In this document: positions 11,814-20,372 of the stretch, one piece after another
Layout of the letters: every line of letters starts with the position of its first letter
Position numbering within the stretch: position 1 is the first letter of the stretch
NCBI RefSeq assembly: GCF_000738675.1
Contig: NZ_JPUX01000001.1
Location: 620,001-684,000, forward strand
Origin: Serratia nematodiphila DZ0503SBS1
GTDB lineage: Bacteria > Pseudomonadota > Gammaproteobacteria > Enterobacterales > Enterobacteriaceae
Direction: 5' to 3'
DNA: 64,000 nucleotides
Position numbers and translations under genes: made by a program
The notes under the pieces: generated by a model
Told to the model about the DNA's origin: nothing
What the model saw: the letters and a program-made list of their open reading frames with translations, nothing else
Databases searched by the model: none

Positions 11814-13442
11814 ATGGTCTGGACTACGCACACCGTTTTTAATCAACCCAAGCCGCTGGGCAACAGCAACCTGTTTCTCTCCGATACGCCGCTGCGCGAA
11901 GCGTTGCAGCGCGAGCAAGGCGGTTGGGACGCCGAGGTATTGGCTTCGCTGGGCCAGCAGCTCGGCACGCAGGAGTCGCTGGAGCTGGGGCGGCTGGCCA
12001 ACGCCAACCCGCCGGAGCTGCTGCGCTACGACGCCACCGGCCAGCGACTGGACGACGTCCGCTTTCACCCGGCCTGGCATATCCTGATGCAGGGGCTGAT
12101 CGCCAACCGGGTGCACAACCTGCCCTGGCAGGAGGATGCACGTATCGGTTCCTTCGTGGCGCGCGCCGCGCGCTTTATGCTGCATGCGCAGGTCGAGGCC
12201 GGCACGCTGTGCCCGGTGACCATGACCTTCGGCGCCACACCGCTGCTGCAGCAGGCGTTACCGGCCGAGTTTCGCTCCTGGCTGACGCCGCTGCTGTCGG
12301 ATCGTTATGACGCCCACCTGCTGCCGGGCGGGCAAAAGCGCGGCCTGCTGATCGGCATGGGCATGACGGAGAAGCAGGGCGGCTCCGATGTCTTGAGCAA
12401 TACCACCACCGCCACGTCGCTCGGCGCGCGCGGGCCGGGCGAAGCCTACCGGCTAGTGGGGCACAAGTGGTTCTTCTCGGTGCCGCAGAGCGATGCGCAC
12501 CTGGTGCTGGCGCAGGCCGAAGGCGGGCTGTCCTGCTTCTTCCTGCCGCGCATTTTGCCGGACGGCAGCCGCAACGCCATTCGCCTGGAACGGCTGAAAG
12601 ACAAGCTGGGCAACCGCTCCAACGCCAGCAGCGAGGTGGAGTTTCAGGACGCCACCGCCTGGCTGCTGGGCGATGAGGGCGACGGCGTGCGGCATATCCT
12701 GAAAATGGGCGGCCTGACCCGTTTCGACTGCTCGCTGGGCAGCCACGGCCTGATGCGCCGCGGGCTGTCGGTGGCGCTGTATCATGCGCTGCAGCGGCAG
12801 GCATTTGGTAAGCTGTTGATCGAACAACCGCTGATGCGTCAGGTTCTGGCGCGCATGGCGCTGCGGCTGGAAGGGCATACCGCGTTGCTGTTCCGGCTGG
12901 CTCGCGCCTGGGAAAGCCGCAGCAATGAGGGCGAGCTGATCTACAGCCGCCTGCTGACGCCGGCGGCCAAATACAGCATCTGCCGTCAGGGCATGCCGTT
13001 CATCGCCGAGGCGATGGAGGTGCTGGGCGGCATCGGCTACTGCGAAGAGAGCGAGCTGCCGCGCCTGTACCGTGAAATGCCGGTGAACAGCATCTGGGAG
13101 GGCTCCGGCAACATCATGTGTCTGGACGTTTTGCGCAGTCTGCATAAACTGCCGGGCGCGCTCGAGATGTTGCAGTTCGAGCTGCAGCCGGTGCGCGGCC
13201 AGAATCGGTTGTTCGATCATGCCTGGCGGCAGTGGCAGCAGCGCGCCCGGCAACCGCGTGAAGAGATGGGGCGGCTGCTGACCCAGCAGCTGTTCGACCT
13301 GTGCTGCGCCGCGCAACTGCTGCAGCATGCCAGCCCGCAGATCGCCGACGCCTGGTGCCACCTGACGCTGGATCACCGCGGCGAGAGCCTGCTGTCGGCC
13401 GAGGTGTGCGAACTACTGCTGAACCGCGCCATCGGCGGTTAG
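11814..13442 (+). CDS. aidB: AidB, acyl-CoA dehydrogenase-like alkylation-response protein
   Basis: 542 residues, the usual length for AidB. Acyl-CoA dehydrogenase fold: GMGMTEKQGGSD in the FAD/substrate region, YRLVGHKWFFSVPQSDAH, and RFDCSLGSHGLMRRGLSVAL. The C-terminal extension forms the DNA-binding face in E. coli AidB. In E. coli it is induced by Ada or anaerobiosis and protects DNA from some alkylators; its catalytic role is unsettled. The upstream yjfIJKMC genes of E. coli are absent here; aidB directly follows rlmB. Confidence 0.95.
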   Translation: MVWTTHTVFNQPKPLGNSNLFLSDTPLREALQREQGGWDAEVLASLGQQLGTQESLELGRLANANPPELLRYDATGQRLDDVRFHPAWHILMQGLIANRVHNLPWQEDARIGSFVARAARFMLHAQVEAGTLCPVTMTFGATPLLQQALPAEFRSWLTPLLSDRYDAHLLPGGQKRGLLIGMGMTEKQGGSDVLSNTTTATSLGARGPGEAYRLVGHKWFFSVPQSDAHLVLAQAEGGLSCFFLPRILPDGSRNAIRLERLKDKLGNRSNASSEVEFQDATAWLLGDEGDGVRHILKMGGLTRFDCSLGSHGLMRRGLSVALYHALQRQAFGKLLIEQPLMRQVLARMALRLEGHTALLFRLARAWESRSNEGELIYSRLLTPAAKYSICRQGMPFIAEAMEVLGGIGYCEESELPRLYREMPVNSIWEGSGNIMCLDVLRSLHKLPGALEMLQFELQPVRGQNRLFDHAWRQWQQRARQPREEMGRLLTQQLFDLCCAAQLLQHASPQIADAWCHLTLDHRGESLLSAEVCELLLNRAIGG

Positions 13443-13508
13443 GGAAAAGGGTGGCGCGCGGCGGCGAAAACCTTTTTAATTCAGCCTCACTCTGACAGGA
13501 AAATGCAC

Positions 13509-13907
13509 ATGGATATTCTCAGCGCGTTGGCGGCGTTCGCCTCTTACTTCTTCAGCGGTTTCGCCATGATTTTGGTGTTTCTGTTCGTCTATACCCGCAT
13601 CACCCCGCATGACGAATGGGCGTTGATCAAGGCCGATAATCAATCCGCCGCCTTTGCCTTTATCGGCGCTTGCCTGGGGTATGTGATCCCGCTGGCCAGC
13701 GCGGCGATCAACTCGATCAGCCTGCTGGATTACCTGCTGTGGGGCGTGGTGGCGCTGGTGGTGCAACTGCTGCTGTTCGCGGCCGTGAAGATCTACATGC
13801 CGCGCATCAGCGACAAGATCGAAGCCAACCATCTGGCCGCCGGGATTTTCCTGGGGGGCGTCTCCATTAGCGGCGGCGTGTTGAATGCGGCGTGCATGAG
13901 CTACTAA
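13509..13907 (+). CDS. yjfL: DUF350 inner-membrane protein YjfL
   Basis: 132 residues with four hydrophobic segments, aligning with E. coli YjfL end to end (YVIPLASAAINSISLLDYLLWG, final NAACMSY). The second of two in-frame ATGs (13509) is chosen because AGGA at 13497-13500 lies 8 bases upstream and the length then equals E. coli YjfL; 13503 would add Met-His. Function unknown. Its stop codon overlaps that of the convergent yjfN by four bases, so there is no terminator between them. Confidence 0.9.
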   Translation: MDILSALAAFASYFFSGFAMILVFLFVYTRITPHDEWALIKADNQSAAFAFIGACLGYVIPLASAAINSISLLDYLLWGVVALVVQLLLFAAVKIYMPRISDKIEANHLAAGIFLGGVSISGGVLNAACMSY

Positions 13908-14179
13908 AGGTATAAGATGGCCGAGGCGCGCCAGCCAAGCGGGTGCGCCTGTTCTTCCATCCGCAGGATGCGGTAATAGCTGGCGCCGTGTTGACCGGCG
14001 GTGCGGGCGATGGCCAGTTCCGCTTCCTGCGGCGAGCCGGGCAGATCGCTGAAGGTGATCTCGGCGATTTCACTGAGCGGCGTCACGCGATCGGCGGGCG
14101 CCAGCTCGGCGGACTGTGCGCCGGTGCTGAGCAACCCCATGGAAAGCAAGAGGGAGGTGAGTGCGGTGGAGCGTTTCAT
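13904..14179 (-). CDS. yjfN: DUF1471 small periplasmic protein YjfN
   Basis: 91 residues: signal peptide (MKRSTALTSLLLSMGLLSTGAQSA) then one YhcN/BhsA-type DUF1471 domain ending in GWRASAILYL. Position next to bsmA and yjfP matches E. coli yjfN, reported to influence DegP protease activity. The ATG at 14179 gives the signal peptide and has GAAGGGGAA upstream; longer readings through bsmA are artefacts. First of five DUF1471 genes in the window. Confidence 0.88.
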   Translation of the reverse strand: MKRSTALTSLLLSMGLLSTGAQSAELAPADRVTPLSEIAEITFSDLPGSPQEAELAIARTAGQHGASYYRILRMEEQAHPLGWRASAILYL

Positions 14180-14257
14180 GGCGTTCCCCTTCGTCAGATC
14201 CTGAATCGCACCCGCAACATGCGGCATGCTGTCCCTCAGTGTGCAACACCCTGCTTC

Positions 14258-14276
14258 AGCCAGTGCAAAGCCAGTG
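14258..14276. repeat. Direct repeat upstream of yjfN (candidate operator)
   Basis: AGCCAGTG occurs twice with an 11-base period (14258-14265 and 14269-14276), one helical turn apart, 79 bases upstream of the yjfN start. Such phasing suits binding by a regulator on one DNA face. No known box is recognised. Confidence 0.45.
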
Positions 14277-14301
14277 TAAATCTGCTTAAACAATCCCCGC
14301 C

Positions 14302-14610
14302 TTAGCGATACAGGATCGCCTGGGAATACCATTGGCCCGGCACGACGGTTTCGCTGTTCATGATGATCACATAATAACGGGCGCCGGCGGCGGTGGCCTT
14401 GCGCTGGATCTCCGCTTCCACGTCCATCGGGCTGCCGCGTACCACGGCGGTGACGGTGCCGATTTTCACCAGCTCGGCGGTCTGCGCGCGAACGATCTCC
14501 TGCGCCTGCGTGGTGGGCGGCGGCGGCGGTTTCGGCGTGGTGGTCATGATGCCGCAGGCGGAAAGCTGTGCGGCCAGCGTCAGGGCGATGAGTGTGCGGA
14601 CAAACGTCAT
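14302..14610 (-). CDS. bsmA: DUF1471 lipoprotein BsmA
   Basis: 102 residues. Lipoprotein signal with lipobox LSAC (Cys at residue 19), a Pro-rich spacer (TTTPKPPPPPTTQ) and a DUF1471 domain ending in GQWYSQAILYR, the same ending as E. coli BsmA (YjfO), a biofilm- and stress-linked lipoprotein. Transcribed on the same strand as yjfN, with 122 bases between the genes, and divergent from yjfP. Confidence 0.9.
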   Translation of the reverse strand: MTFVRTLIALTLAAQLSACGIMTTTPKPPPPPTTQAQEIVRAQTAELVKIGTVTAVVRGSPMDVEAEIQRKATAAGARYYVIIMNSETVVPGQWYSQAILYR

Positions 14611-14737
14611 GGGAACCTCGAAAGAGCCGGTGCGATGGCTTCAGTGTAACGCAATATAAGCTGGAACAGATTGAGCTAACGCTGGCTGGCGTAAGTTTGT
14701 CATGATGAATGCCAACAGGTGGGTTGAGGATGAACGG

Positions 14738-15490
14738 ATGATCGAAATTCATGACGAGCGGGCGGGCGATATTGCGGTGATCCATGCGGTGCCGGCGGGG
14801 CAGTATCATCGGCCGCTGCCGACGGTGTTCTTCTGCCATGGTTATACCTCGTCGAAAGAGGTGTACGCCTACTTCGCCTATGCGCTGGCGCGCGCCGGTT
14901 TTCGGGCGGTGCTGCCGGATGCCGATCGGCACGGCGAGCGGTTCGACGGCGATGAGACGCGGCGCCTGGCGGCGTTCTGGGAGATCCTGCGCAGCAATAT
15001 CGACGAGCTGCCGCAGATCAAGGCACATTTTGAGCGGCTTGGCCTGATTGCCGACGGCCGCATCGGCGTTGCCGGCGCCTCAATGGGCGGCATGACCGCG
15101 CTTGGCGCCTTCGCGCGCTTCCCGTGGATCCGGGCGGCCGCCAGTCTGATGGGCTCCGGCTATTACCGTTCACTGGCGCAAACGCTGTATCCGCCGTTGG
15201 GCGAAGAGGGCGAGGCGCTCTCGCCGGCGGCGTTTGCCGCGCGCACCGCCGTGCTGGCGGAATATGAGCTGGAAGGGCGTTTAGAGACGATAGCCGGGCG
15301 GCCGTTGTTGCTGTGGCACGGCGAGACGGACGACGTGGTGCCTGCGGCGGACAGCCTGCGTTTGGCGGCCGAACTGCGGCGGCAAGGCGCGGATGGCCGT
15401 TTGACGTCGCTCGTCGAGCCGGGGGTGAAGCACCGCATCACGCCGTTGGCGCTGTCCGCCACGGTCGACTTTTTCCGCCGCGAGCTGTGA
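14738..15490 (+). CDS. yjfP: Alpha/beta-hydrolase esterase YjfP
   Basis: 250 residues. Serine hydrolase with nucleophile elbow GASMG (Ser115), oxyanion region CHGYTSS, acid-residue strand LLLWHGETDDVVPA and catalytic His in GVKHRITPLAL. E. coli YjfP is a carboxylesterase on short acyl esters; the physiological substrate is unknown. The start at 14738 is preferred over 14702: GAGGA lies 7 bases upstream and the protein then begins MIEI like E. coli YjfP. Confidence 0.92.
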   Translation: MIEIHDERAGDIAVIHAVPAGQYHRPLPTVFFCHGYTSSKEVYAYFAYALARAGFRAVLPDADRHGERFDGDETRRLAAFWEILRSNIDELPQIKAHFERLGLIADGRIGVAGASMGGMTALGAFARFPWIRAAASLMGSGYYRSLAQTLYPPLGEEGEALSPAAFAARTAVLAEYELEGRLETIAGRPLLLWHGETDDVVPAADSLRLAAELRRQGADGRLTSLVEPGVKHRITPLALSATVDFFRREL

Positions 15491-15613
15491 TGCGCCGCCG
15501 GGCACGATGCATGGAATTGCAGCGCTCTGTGCCTGCTGTTTCGGGCATTGTTTCATGCATGTCGGAGGAGAATGTCAGCGTGAATTCTTTCAGGGCAGCA
15601 AGGAGCAGAGGGC

Positions 15614-15976
15614 ATGATAAAAAGCATCGGCAGTGCGGCCGGCTTAATGGGAACGATAAAAGCGCGCGCCGAGCTTAACTCAGCGGCCTTCAGCGAGATG
15701 CTGGAGGCAGCCGACGACAAGGTGCGGCAAAACAAGGCGCATCCGCTGTCGCGCATTACCGCGCAGACGGTGCAAAACATGACGGCGCTGTTCGCCTGCG
15801 TGCCGAAAGCGGCTGCCACTCACACTGCGGCGCCGGGAGCACTCTCGTTCGAACAGCGGGCGACCCTGGCGGAAAGTGCCGATCTGCTGCAAATGCGCAC
15901 CCACTATCTGCGGATGGCGTTGCAGTTGCACAATCCGGGCAAGGCGCTCAACGCGCCGGCGTTGCTCAAGCTCTGA
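15614..15976 (+). CDS. Unrecognised 120-residue protein
   Basis: I do not recognise this protein. It starts at an ATG with AAGGAG about 9 bases upstream. It has no signal peptide or membrane segment. The N-terminal half is Ala-rich with predicted helices (SIGSAAGLMGTIKARAELN, SAAFSEMLEAADDKVRQ), a low-complexity link at residues 64-76 follows (PKAAATHTAAPGA), and a C-terminal amphipathic helix with LLQMRTHYLRMALQL ends the protein. It contains one Cys (61). It stands alone between yjfP (same strand) and a DUF1471 gene (opposite strand). Codon use looks like its neighbours. A small helical secreted or adaptor protein is possible, but nothing in the sequence proves it. Confidence 0.7.
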   Translation: MIKSIGSAAGLMGTIKARAELNSAAFSEMLEAADDKVRQNKAHPLSRITAQTVQNMTALFACVPKAAATHTAAPGALSFEQRATLAESADLLQMRTHYLRMALQLHNPGKALNAPALLKL

Positions 15977-16075
15977 TTGGCGGGGGAAGCAGAGCGCCCA
16001 ACGGGCGGCGCTCCGGTGCGGACTGAACGGGCTTTCTGATGAAGCCCTGGGATTTCCCTGGCGTGGCGCGTCTCT

Positions 16076-16342
16076 TTAGCGGTACAGCTCGGCGCTGACG
16101 TGCATCGTGCTGTTGTCGCCCGGTTCGTGCAGGGCGATGATGCGATAAGAGCTTGCGCCGCGTTGGTCGGCGATTTTACTGACCTGGCTGCTGGCGTCGT
16201 CCGGCGAAACCACATTCTGGTTCAGGGTGACGAAGCCGACGCTTTGGCGTTGATCGGCCTGGTGCGAGGTGATCTCCGTCGCGGCCATCACATTGGCGGA
16301 GAACAGGGCGGCCAGCGCCGTCGTGAGAATAATGCGTTTCAT
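16076..16342 (-). CDS. DUF1471 (YhcN/BhsA-like) secreted protein
   Basis: 88 residues: signal peptide MKRIILTTALAALFSANVMA then a DUF1471 domain ending GDNSTMHVSAELYR. The family consists of small periplasmic or outer-membrane stress proteins (BhsA, McbA, YhcN, YahO), several linked to biofilm or acid/oxidative stress. Which paralogue this is cannot be told. The ATG at 16342 has AGAGAGG 3 bases upstream. A long hairpin lies just beyond the ribosome-binding site. Convergent with the unknown gene at 15.6 kb. Confidence 0.88.
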   Translation of the reverse strand: MKRIILTTALAALFSANVMAATEITSHQADQRQSVGFVTLNQNVVSPDDASSQVSKIADQRGASSYRIIALHEPGDNSTMHVSAELYR

Positions 16343-16354
16343 AGTGCCTCTCTT

Positions 16355-16402
16355 ACTTTTTGCCGTTACGGCCTGACAGCGAGTGTCGCTGCGGCAAAAA
16401 GT
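16355..16402 (-). promoter_or_regulatory. Long 5'-UTR hairpin next to the DUF1471 ribosome-binding site
   Basis: Perfect 11-base arms ACTTTTTGCCG (16355-16365) and CGGCAAAAAGT (16392-16402) enclose a second perfect hairpin CAGCGA/TCGCTG (16377-16391). On the minus strand the outer stem ends two bases before AGAGAGG. It could control translation or mRNA stability. Confidence 0.6.
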
Positions 16403-16667
16403 CATTTATCTGCATTGAATAACCTGGGATCTTTTTCGTCGCGCTGTCTGCGGCGGATATGGTTAATTTTAGTCCGTTGCCGGCGATTAAAAAGCGGGGT
16501 GTTTTGAAGACCTCTTTCAAAAAAAGTGAAATAGATTTGTGACTCAGCGCTGATTTCATTGAAAGATTTTTGAAACTGATGGATCGGCGTACATAGGTTC
16601 ACTCACGAGCAAATCGTGCTATTTCCCATAGCGCCTCGCATTAACGCGAATAAAACCCACGCAGTCC
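16403..16667. other. Non-coding stretch between DUF1471 gene and rpsF promoter
   Basis: AT-richer than its surroundings with no convincing coding frame. It should hold the minus-strand promoter for the DUF1471 gene; I could not place it with confidence. Confidence 0.5.
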
Positions 16668-16696
16668 TTGAGTTTCCCGCCCTGCGTCAGTATGAT
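16668..16696 (+). promoter_or_regulatory. Sigma-70 promoter of the rpsF operon
   Basis: TTGAGT, 17 bases, TATGAT, with a GC-containing discriminator (TACGCGTC), about 100 bases before rpsF. The long leader leaves room for the S6:S18 autoregulatory RNA known in other bacteria; I did not resolve its fold. Confidence 0.75.
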
Positions 16697-16777
16697 TACG
16701 CGTCATTTTTCAGCCGCACACTAAACACGTTCCTTGCTTCCATGGGCCGCGGTTGACCCTGACAGGAGGCTGAATAA

Positions 16778-17194
<417 letters not shown>

Positions 17195-17202
17195 TTGCCG
17201 CC

Positions 17203-17752
<550 letters not shown>

Positions 17753-17779
17753 TCGGCCACTGTCCATTAACGACTTTGA

Positions 17780-18244
<465 letters not shown>

Positions 18245-18266
18245 TTTACGCTGCTGTTAACCGGTT

Positions 18267-18297
18267 AAAACGCCAGCCTCGCGCTGGCGTTTTGCTT
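18267..18297 (+). terminator. Intrinsic terminator after rplI
   Basis: Perfect 11-base stem AAAACGCCAGC/GCTGGCGTTTT with a CTCGC loop, followed by GCTTTT. Confidence 0.93.
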
Positions 18298-18354
18298 TTC
18301 TGCGTCCGGCAAAACGCGCTACGCTTGAAGACGGGATGAAAAGGAGAGCGTGCG

Positions 18355-18708
18355 ATGGCAACGATTACGCTACAGCGGGTTTACGATTTCAGCGCGCCGG
18401 CGCCGGAACACTGTTATCTGATAGACCGGCTATGGCCGCGCGGCATCAGCAAAGAGCGGTTGACGGGCGTGCAGTGGTTGAAACAGGTGGCGCCGGATGA
18501 CGAGTTGCGCAAGTGGTTCCATCAGCATACCGACCAGTGGGAAGCCTTTGAGACGCGCTATCGCCAACAGCTGGCGGCCAACGACGCCTGGCAGCCGCTG
18601 GTGGCGCTGTTACGGCAGGGGCAAACGCTGACGCTGCTGTATGGCAGCAAAGATACCGAGCACAATCAGGGCGTGGTGCTGCGCGAGTTTCTGCTGGCGC
18701 AGCTGTAG
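18355..18708 (+). CDS. DUF488 family protein
   Basis: 117 residues of the DUF488 (YeaO-like) family: YDFSAPAPEHCYLIDRLWPRGISKE near the start and LTLLYGSKDTEHNQGVVLREFL at the end. Single domain, cytoplasmic, function unknown. AAAAGGAGAG upstream supports the start. It sits between rplI and ytfB, where E. coli K-12 has no such gene, so it is a small lineage-specific insertion into a conserved block. Confidence 0.88.
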   Translation: MATITLQRVYDFSAPAPEHCYLIDRLWPRGISKERLTGVQWLKQVAPDDELRKWFHQHTDQWEAFETRYRQQLAANDAWQPLVALLRQGQTLTLLYGSKDTEHNQGVVLREFLLAQL

Positions 18709-18711
18709 AGA

Positions 18712-19386
18712 TTAGCGTTCCCGGCGGTAGCTGCCGTCGGCCTGGCGGCGGAACAGCGCCTGGCTGTTGTCTGCCGTGGTGACCGACAGCGCGCTAATCA
18801 CACCGTTGGCGTCGCGTTCGATGCGCACTTCCTGGCCGGCTTTCATGTTGCTCAGCGGCTTGTCGCCGCCCTCCACCTGCGCCATGGCGAACACTTCATT
18901 CACCGGCAGATTGTTGTCGCGAAACAGTTGGGCCAGGGTCTGGCCGGGCTGGATCTGATAACGCTGCCAGTTGCCCGCCGGCGTCGGTTCGTTGGCAGGC
19001 GTGGCGGCGCTACCGCCGTTTTGCAGCTCGGCCTGCAGCGGCACGCTGGTTTCCTGCTGAGAGACCGGGAACGGCTGTCTTTCGGGCGAGTAGGGCCATA
19101 GCAACGCCAGCAGCAGAATGATGCCGAAGATCAGCACCCAGCGGCGATGAAAGTAGGGCAGCGGTTCCATCCAATGGAAACCGTCCGGCAGATGCCAGAC
19201 TTTAATCAGCAGCGCTTTGACCCGCTGCATTTTGTCGTTGGCCGACGGCGGCTCCGATGGCGGTTCCGCGCCTTCAGCCGTGGGTGCGGCGCCCGGTTTC
19301 AGGCGCTGGCTGATGTTCAGCCAGGTGCGCAGCAGCGGCTGGTAGATGCGGGTGGTTTTCCTTCTCCTGGGCGCGATTCTGCCCAT
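18712..19386 (-). CDS. ytfB: Cell-division-associated OapA family protein YtfB
   Basis: 224 residues. Basic N-terminus, one membrane helix (about residues 84-98), a periplasmic linker, then a LysM-like OapA domain (about 140-224: YQIQPGQTLAQLFRDNNLP). The family binds glycans; E. coli YtfB localises to the division septum. The start with AGAGG five bases upstream yields about 50 residues more at the N-terminus than E. coli YtfB, whose start corresponds to about residue 52 (MQRVKALLIKVWHLPD). Divergent from fklB. Confidence 0.9.
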   Translation of the reverse strand: MGRIAPRRRKTTRIYQPLLRTWLNISQRLKPGAAPTAEGAEPPSEPPSANDKMQRVKALLIKVWHLPDGFHWMEPLPYFHRRWVLIFGIILLLALLWPYSPERQPFPVSQQETSVPLQAELQNGGSAATPANEPTPAGNWQRYQIQPGQTLAQLFRDNNLPVNEVFAMAQVEGGDKPLSNMKAGQEVRIERDANGVISALSVTTADNSQALFRRQADGSYRRER

Positions 19387-19588
19387 GGTGACCTCTCTTC
19401 GACGGCGTAATAATCAGTGCGGCGCGGCAAACGCGTCGCCTGCCCGATATCCTGCTTTCAGTATAGTCCGCTAACTGATTGAAGTGAAAGGCGGCTGAGC
19501 GGCAGAGCCGGGGTTTGCGGCTGCGGGCGTTAACAGAAGGTTATTGTTTCTTTTTCTACGACAAAAGTCATCATTCTCCACACAAGAT

Positions 19589-19617
19589 TTTACCCGGCAT
19601 TGACGCGCTGTTATGCT
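19589..19617 (+). promoter_or_regulatory. Candidate sigma-70 promoter for fklB
   Basis: TTTACC, 17 bases, TATGCT, ending 36 bases before the fklB start. Moderate match in both boxes. Confidence 0.4.
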
Positions 19618-19653
19618 GCGCTTTCGACTTTTTACAGACTTAAGGAAAACCCC

Positions 19654-20274
19654 ATGACAACCCCTTCTTTTGACAGCGTTGAAGCGCAAGCAAGTTACGG
19701 GATTGGTTTACAGGTCGGCCAGCAGCTGCAAGAGTCCGGGCTGGAAGGTTTGCAACCGGAAGCTTTGCTGGCGGGTTTGCGTGACGCGCTGGAAGGGAAT
19801 GCCCCGGCGGTTCCGGTAGACGTGGTGCACCGTGCGCTGCGTGAAATCCACGAGCGTGCGGACGCGGTGCGCCGCGAGCGCCAGCAGGCGATGGCGGTTG
19901 AAGGCCAGAAATTCCTGGACGACAACGCCAAGCGCGATGGCGTGACGCTGACCGAGTCTGGCCTGCAGTTCTCCGTACTGGAGCAGGGCAACGGCCCAAT
20001 TCCGTCCCGTCAGGATCGCGTGCGCGTGCACTACACTGGCCGTCTGATCAACGGTGACGTGTTCGACAGCTCGGTTGAGCGCGGCCAGCCGGCGGAATTC
20101 CCGGTCAGCGGCGTGATCCCAGGCTGGATCGAAGCGCTGACCCTGATGCCGGTCGGTTCCAAATGGCAGCTGTATATCCCGCACAACCTGGCCTACGGCG
20201 AGCGTGGCGCAGGCGCGTCCATCCCGCCGTTCAGCGCGCTGGTGTTCGACGTCGAGCTGCTGGAAATCCTGTAA
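19654..20274 (+). CDS. fklB: FKBP22 peptidyl-prolyl isomerase FklB
   Basis: 206 residues, the same as E. coli FklB. N-terminal helical dimerisation domain ([25 protein letters not shown] region) and C-terminal FKBP domain ([59 protein letters not shown]). Catalyses cis-trans isomerisation of prolyl bonds. The ATG at 19654, with AAGGAAAA upstream, is chosen over an earlier in-frame TTG that would add 18 unrelated residues. Confidence 0.97.
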   Translation: MTTPSFDSVEAQASYGIGLQVGQQLQESGLEGLQPEALLAGLRDALEGNAPAVPVDVVHRALREIHERADAVRRERQQAMAVEGQKFLDDNAKRDGVTLTESGLQFSVLEQGNGPIPSRQDRVRVHYTGRLINGDVFDSSVERGQPAEFPVSGVIPGWIEALTLMPVGSKWQLYIPHNLAYGERGAGASIPPFSALVFDVELLEIL

Positions 20275-20293
20275 TCCCACCGAGGATTGTTCT

Positions 20294-20320
20294 GGGCGCC
20301 TTCGTGGCGCCCTTATTTTA
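20294..20320 (+). terminator. Intrinsic terminator after fklB
   Basis: Perfect stem GGGCGCC/GGCGCCC with a TTCGT loop and TTATTTTA tail. A second perfect palindrome, ATGGCCGG-GCGCG-CCGGCCAT at 20344-20364, lies just past the cpdB stop and may act on the opposite transcript, though it has no T-run. Confidence 0.8.
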
Positions 20321-20372
20321 TGCGCCGCGCAGACGGGCGATGAATGGCCGGGCGCGCCGGCCATAAACCGTG

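Noticed and set aside
13904..15028. 374-codon minus-strand frame spanning yjfN, bsmA and part of yjfP
   Set aside because: Only its last 91 codons (yjfN) form a real protein with signal peptide; the rest runs out of frame through bsmA and antisense to yjfP.
15558..15678. Short frame beginning MSEENVSVNSF after GGAGGAG-like sequence, overlapping the unknown gene start
   Set aside because: The GGAGGAG lies inside the frame rather than before it, the frame ends quickly, and the alternative frame at 15614 is longer and better placed.
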